DNA from: Corynebacterium suranareeae
GTDB lineage: Bacteria > Actinomycetota > Actinomycetes > Mycobacteriales > Mycobacteriaceae
Reading direction: 5' to 3'
Assembly: GCF_002355155.1 (NCBI RefSeq)
Contig: NZ_AP017369.1
Coordinates: forward strand, 868,001-932,000
Length of the DNA stretch: 64,000 bases
Both the position numbers and the translations under genes were made by a program. The notes under the pieces were generated by a model that was not told the DNA's origin, made no database searches, and worked only from the letters and a program-made list of their open reading frames with translations. Shown piece by piece: positions 61,146 through 64,000 of this stretch (position 1 is the first letter of the stretch; each line of letters opens with the position of its first letter).

Positions 61146-61354
61146 AGTGTCTTCGAATCGTTTAAAAATATCGAAGTCTTAAGGTTTGTCCCATCTTCTT
61201 TAAGACAAGTGATCTGTAATGAATAGGACCCCTGAAGAAAAGTACATTTTAAGATCAAGATTTGTGCAGCCGGGTTCTCCCTCAGAACCGTTGAAAGGAC
61301 GCCGTGGGATTGGTCAATCGAGGCCGGTGGCAAAGTCATGCGCCCATTATTCAC
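61142..61354 (-). pseudogene. Frameshifted 5' part of the SUKH/LRR gene
   Basis: The frame from 61354 reads 'ENPAAQILILKCTFLQGSYS', 'LQITCLKEDGTNLKTSIFLN', DSKTL, and would continue in the lower frame as HALRPTNHEATLSIEIS after a one-base change in TCGAAGACACTTTG. Joined, the strands and the final 'DQNGLWEARDVDS' resemble a YezG-like (DUF600) module, also an immunity-type fold. Resemblance is weak and inferred. Confidence 0.55.
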
Positions 61355-61365
61355 GAGAAAACTAT

Positions 61366-62025
61366 CTAGACGCGGTGATTAGTTTTTTCGTTTGTAGCGA
61401 TCTGATCCAAACGATCCGTATCAGCAAGTCCCGTCACGATGACCGTCGAGCCACCAACGGCGAGTGGTTCTAACACTTGATGATTAAAAGACTTGGTGTC
61501 TGACCACCCAGTAGCAAGAACTCGGGCTCCAGTTGGAATATCGGTGCGCTCAATGATTTCCGGTAGGGCAGGGGTGGGGTTGAAGAATTGGTCGCCATAG
61601 AAGCGGACGGTGGGACCAAAGTCGATCGCTCCGTTAGGCAATTCACCACCACTTTCAACGATGCCACGTCCAAAAGGATCATCACTGACTAGTAGTACAT
61701 CGCTGTGAGCCTCATATGGCTTGTAGCGATCAAGAGATGTGAAAATAACATCAGCGTCGGTCTCGCCGGAAACGAAATCAACTTCAACACCCGTAGCTAA
61801 AGCACCAAGCACGATCACCGCAGCCTGCCAACTGACAGGAAGGTCGATCGCGATAGTGGATCCTTCTTCCAAATCAAGCTCATCAAGCAGCATGTTTCCT
61901 ACTTTTGAAGCCCAGTTATCCAACGTGATCGCGGAGAAATCCAAACGAGCACCAGTGGTTTCGTTGTAGACAGTCAATCGGGGCGAAGCAGGATCAAGCG
62001 CGAGCAAATGTGAAAGAAGTTCCAT
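61366..62025 (-). CDS. TIGR03089 family protein
   Basis: 219 residues from MELLSHLLALDPASPRLTVY (ATG 62025, GGGGG site). An actinobacterial family that resembles the N-terminal part of AMP-forming acyl-CoA synthetases ('LTVYNETTGARLDFSAITLD', 'GSTIAIDLPVSWQAAVIVLG', 'GARVLATGWSDTKSFNHQVL') but is short and lacks the catalytic C-terminal domain. Usually found beside LCP genes, as here. Function unknown. The frame extends to 62115 but runs into the lcpA terminator. Confidence 0.87.
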   Translation of the reverse strand: MELLSHLLALDPASPRLTVYNETTGARLDFSAITLDNWASKVGNMLLDELDLEEGSTIAIDLPVSWQAAVIVLGALATGVEVDFVSGETDADVIFTSLDRYKPYEAHSDVLLVSDDPFGRGIVESGGELPNGAIDFGPTVRFYGDQFFNPTPALPEIIERTDIPTGARVLATGWSDTKSFNHQVLEPLAVGGSTVIVTGLADTDRLDQIATNEKTNHRV

Positions 62026-62073
62026 GGCCCCCAGAGTAAATAAAAGATGCAGACTGTGCTTGAACGAAAAAAT

Positions 62074-62099
62074 CCCTCCGGCAGATAAGAGCCGGAGGG
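62074..62099 (-). terminator. lcpA terminator overlapping an 18-bp-word copy
   Basis: CCCTCCGGC (62074-62082) pairs with GCCGGAGGG (62091-62099); on the minus strand it ends in ATTTTTTCG. The GGG of the right arm is also the start of the recurring word at 62097. Confidence 0.9.
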
Positions 62100-62114
62100 A
62101 GGCGTCGAAAAGCA
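62097..62114 (+). repeat. Copy of the recurring 18-bp word at the lcpA end
   Basis: GGGAGGCGTCGAAAAGCA between the lcpA terminator and its stop codon (62123). Confidence 0.8.
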
Positions 62115-62122
62115 AAAATCTT

Positions 62123-63679
62123 TTAGTTCACGCAGCGCGGACCGTCGCCGCCGGCATCGAACTCTGGGCTCTCGATGGGCGCTCCGATATCGGCGCCGGG
62201 CTGGCCGACGGTGCTGGACGTCGCGGCGTTTGCTTCCGCGGTGGGGCCAGCGTAATCCTCGGAGGAGACAACGATGACGGTGTTGTCGTCGAGGGAGGAG
62301 TTAGCAACGATCGGCAGACCACCGAGGGCTTCGGAAATAGCTAGGGCCTTTTCGCTGTTTTCGTCGGCGGCGAGGATCTGAGACTCGTAGTAGAGGCCTT
62401 CGGCGGCATTGCCAGTTTCGGAGATGGTGTAACCCATTTCCTGGAGGTGCGCTGCGATGCCGTTGGCCAGGCCCTCGGTGTAGGAAGCGTTGAGCACGTG
62501 GACTTCGACCTGGCTTAGGTCAGGTGCCTGGTCAGCAGGTTGATCGGCGGACCCGTCTTCTGGAGCTGGCTCTGCTTCGCCGAGTGCTTCTTGGAAGAAT
62601 GCGTGCACCTGGTTGACGTCGATGGTGACAACTGACTCGCCGTAATCGCCGGTGCCGTCGATAGAGGTAACCGGGATGGTGGCAAATGTGACGTTGCCGC
62701 CAGCGAGATTTTGAAGCTGAGTGGCAAAGCTCATGACTTCCCAGCCTTCATCGATGACGACGGAGCGGGTGACGGCATCCGCAAGTGCGGAAAGCTTTGC
62801 AGGGTTGGTAAGGGTTCCAGAAGACAGCACCTGATTAACAAGCGATGCCATATAAGACTGCTGGCGAACGATGCGGTCAAGGTCGCCGCGAGGAAGATCG
62901 TGGCGCTGGCGAACATAAGACAACGCGTCGGATCCACCTAAGGTTTGACGACCAGCGGGGAAGTTCGCGCCAGATAAAGGCTCATCGACGGCTTCGTTGA
63001 GGCAGACTTCGACACCACCGACAGCATCGGTGAGGAGGACGAATCCTAAAAGGCCAACTTCGGCGTAGTGATCAACAGTGATGCCGGTGAGATCTGACAC
63101 AGCATTGATCAGACCTTCACGACCCGAATCCTTGGCGCGGGTTTCCAACTCGGACTCATTGGTAAAACCCTGGTCCATCAACTCAGTACGACGGGCATCC
63201 TTGTACGCTCCGTAGACACCGTTGATCTTCATGTTTCCGTACTCAGAATCATGAATATAAGTGTCGCGGGGGATCGACACAGCGGTGGCAGACGAGCCAT
63301 CGTTAGGGATCCTAATCACCATTATTGTGTCAGTGTTGTCGTTTTCTTCATCGCCGGCACGAAGCATCGCCAGCTCTTCTTCCGACAAAGTATTGCCCTG
63401 AGCATCAGAACGTGAATCAGATCCAACAAGCAAAATATCGGTAGCGCCGTCAGCTGAATCGCCATCTTGAACGCCTTTACCTCCACCGAGTGAGAGGTTT
63501 CCAGACGCAACGCCGTCCACCTTGCCCACCGCGAAATAGCCCAAGCCTGACACCAACAACACCAGCACAGACACAAAAGCAATCACGCTTCTCAGTGCAG
63601 GATGCCCAGCTTGCTGAGTCGATTGCATTGCTGCCGGAGCAGGCTTAATGTCACGGACGGGACGATACTTTTCAGTCAC
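62123..63679 (-). CDS. lcpA: LytR-Cps2A-Psr family ligase LcpA
   Basis: 518 residues. Cytoplasmic N-terminus, one membrane helix (~30-52, 'SVIAFVSVLVLLVSGLGYFA'), an LCP domain ('ILLVGSDSRSDAQGN', 'TIMVIRIPNDGSSATAVSIP', RDTYIHD with the lipid-phosphate-binding Arg/Asp, 'LSYVRQRHDLPRGDLDRIVR'), and a LytR_C domain near 395-480 ('VEVHVLNASYTEGLANGIAA'). It ligates arabinogalactan to peptidoglycan outside the membrane. C. glutamicum LcpA (cg0847) is the counterpart. It ends in its own terminator. Confidence 0.95.
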   Translation of the reverse strand: MTEKYRPVRDIKPAPAAMQSTQQAGHPALRSVIAFVSVLVLLVSGLGYFAVGKVDGVASGNLSLGGGKGVQDGDSADGATDILLVGSDSRSDAQGNTLSEEELAMLRAGDEENDNTDTIMVIRIPNDGSSATAVSIPRDTYIHDSEYGNMKINGVYGAYKDARRTELMDQGFTNESELETRAKDSGREGLINAVSDLTGITVDHYAEVGLLGFVLLTDAVGGVEVCLNEAVDEPLSGANFPAGRQTLGGSDALSYVRQRHDLPRGDLDRIVRQQSYMASLVNQVLSSGTLTNPAKLSALADAVTRSVVIDEGWEVMSFATQLQNLAGGNVTFATIPVTSIDGTGDYGESVVTIDVNQVHAFFQEALGEAEPAPEDGSADQPADQAPDLSQVEVHVLNASYTEGLANGIAAHLQEMGYTISETGNAAEGLYYESQILAADENSEKALAISEALGGLPIVANSSLDDNTVIVVSSEDYAGPTAEANAATSSTVGQPGADIGAPIESPEFDAGGDGPRCVN

Positions 63680-63747
63680 GTGCGGCTAACCCTTCGCGGT
63701 AAGTTAAAAAAACAGGCAAGAAAACTGTGGTCCCGTGGAATTGGGGG

Positions 63748-63761
63748 CTGTATATATACAG
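63748..63761. promoter_or_regulatory. Perfect 14-bp palindrome upstream of lcpA
   Basis: CTGTATATATACAG lies 69 bp before the lcpA start. It could be an operator or overlap a promoter; no known regulator assigned. Confidence 0.45.
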
Positions 63762-63841
63762 TGTCGATTGTGAGGACTCGATGTGCTGCAGATCAAGCCT
63801 TCGAGTCACGGCGCGATAAGTGGAGCTTGTCTGAAACTCGG

Positions 63842-63877
63842 TTAAAAGCTCGCCGGAAAGCTCGCCCGAAAGCTTGT
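63842..63877. repeat. Three imperfect 12-bp tandem repeats
   Basis: TTAAAAGCTCGC, CGGAAAGCTCGC, CCGAAAGCTTGT in direct succession in the gap upstream of lcpA. Confidence 0.6.
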
Positions 63878-63966
63878 CTGAAGCGGGAAACTATCCTCAC
63901 AATCGTTAAGAATTTCCACGAAACCATAGGTTCTGGACAATTCTAAGCCATATGGGAGCGTTTTCC

Positions 63967-64000
63967 TTATCCGTTGTCGGGAGTGGCGGATTCTTCTTGC
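63967..64000 (-). CDS. Possible 3' end of a gene running off the window
   Basis: On the minus strand the last ten codons read QEESATPDNG then TAA, a hydrophilic end typical of a protein C-terminus. The gene would lie mostly beyond the window; nothing else can be said. Confidence 0.3.
   Translation of the reverse strand, partial: QEESATPDNG

Overview
The window reads as a chromosome segment of a Corynebacterium very close to C. glutamicum. The pyruvate carboxylase, AccBC, AccE, two DtsR-type beta subunits, Tus trehalose importer and LCP protein are near-identical in length and sequence, as I remember them, to the C. glutamicum proteins, and gene order follows the cg0768-cg0848 stretch of strain ATCC 13032. 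Species and strain cannot be fixed from sequence alone. One difference I infer from memory is the absence of the prpDBC1 methylcitrate genes next to their regulator PrpR.

Layout. 0.4-3.2 kb (minus): a FecB/FecC/FecD-type metal-chelate or cofactor importer. 3.3-6.5 kb (plus): trpS, a YihY/BrkB membrane protein and an RDD membrane protein. 6.5-10.9 kb (minus): a D-Ala-D-Ala carboxypeptidase and a three-gene unit with an NlpC/P60 hydrolase. 11-21 kb: upp, an XRE regulator, pmmB, an M20 amidohydrolase, lpdA and pyc, then a 307-bp tandem repeat. 21.7-27.3 kb: a thioredoxin/TPR protein, a COG0523 GTPase divergent from a flavoprotein and a second chelate-binding lipoprotein across Zur-like repeats, and PrpR. 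27.5-30.4 kb (minus): accBC and a rhodanese. 30.7-36.4 kb: an ATP-grasp-like protein, a repeat-rich 1.1-kb gap, a DUF3151 protein, an acyltransferase, more repeats and a broken coiled-coil gene. 36.4-40.8 kb (minus): maf, accE, accD2, accD1. 40.9-47.7 kb (plus): birA, a PH-domain protein, purK, kup, purE and small partners. 47.6-49.9 kb (minus): a TPP-riboswitch-controlled SDR/monooxygenase operon. 49.9-53.5 kb: an AT-richer accessory islet with gene remnants. 53.7-64 kb: DHFR-like and VOC proteins, the tus operon, a frameshifted SUKH/LRR protein, a TIGR03089 protein and lcpA.

The core genes form a carboxylase/biotin neighbourhood: pyc (anaplerosis), accBC/accD1/accD2/accE (malonyl-CoA and mycolate precursors) and birA, which biotinylates Pyc and AccBC. 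Mycolate and envelope supply is also served by TusFGK-E (trehalose recovery), LcpA (arabinogalactan attachment) and PmmB.

The non-coding DNA is the most unusual part. It holds (i) an 18-bp word, GGGAGGCGTCGATAAGCA, about ten times in both orientations in genes and gaps; (ii) several families of dispersed 60-bp hairpins ending in ACCAAA/TTTGGT; (iii) a 307-bp unit in three tandem copies; and (iv) a ~790-bp module at 31.85-32.63 kb with hairpins at both ends and inverted arrays of exactly 24-bp-spaced TTGTGCAC repeats, resembling the ends of a non-autonomous mobile element. No rRNA, tRNA or CRISPR array was found.
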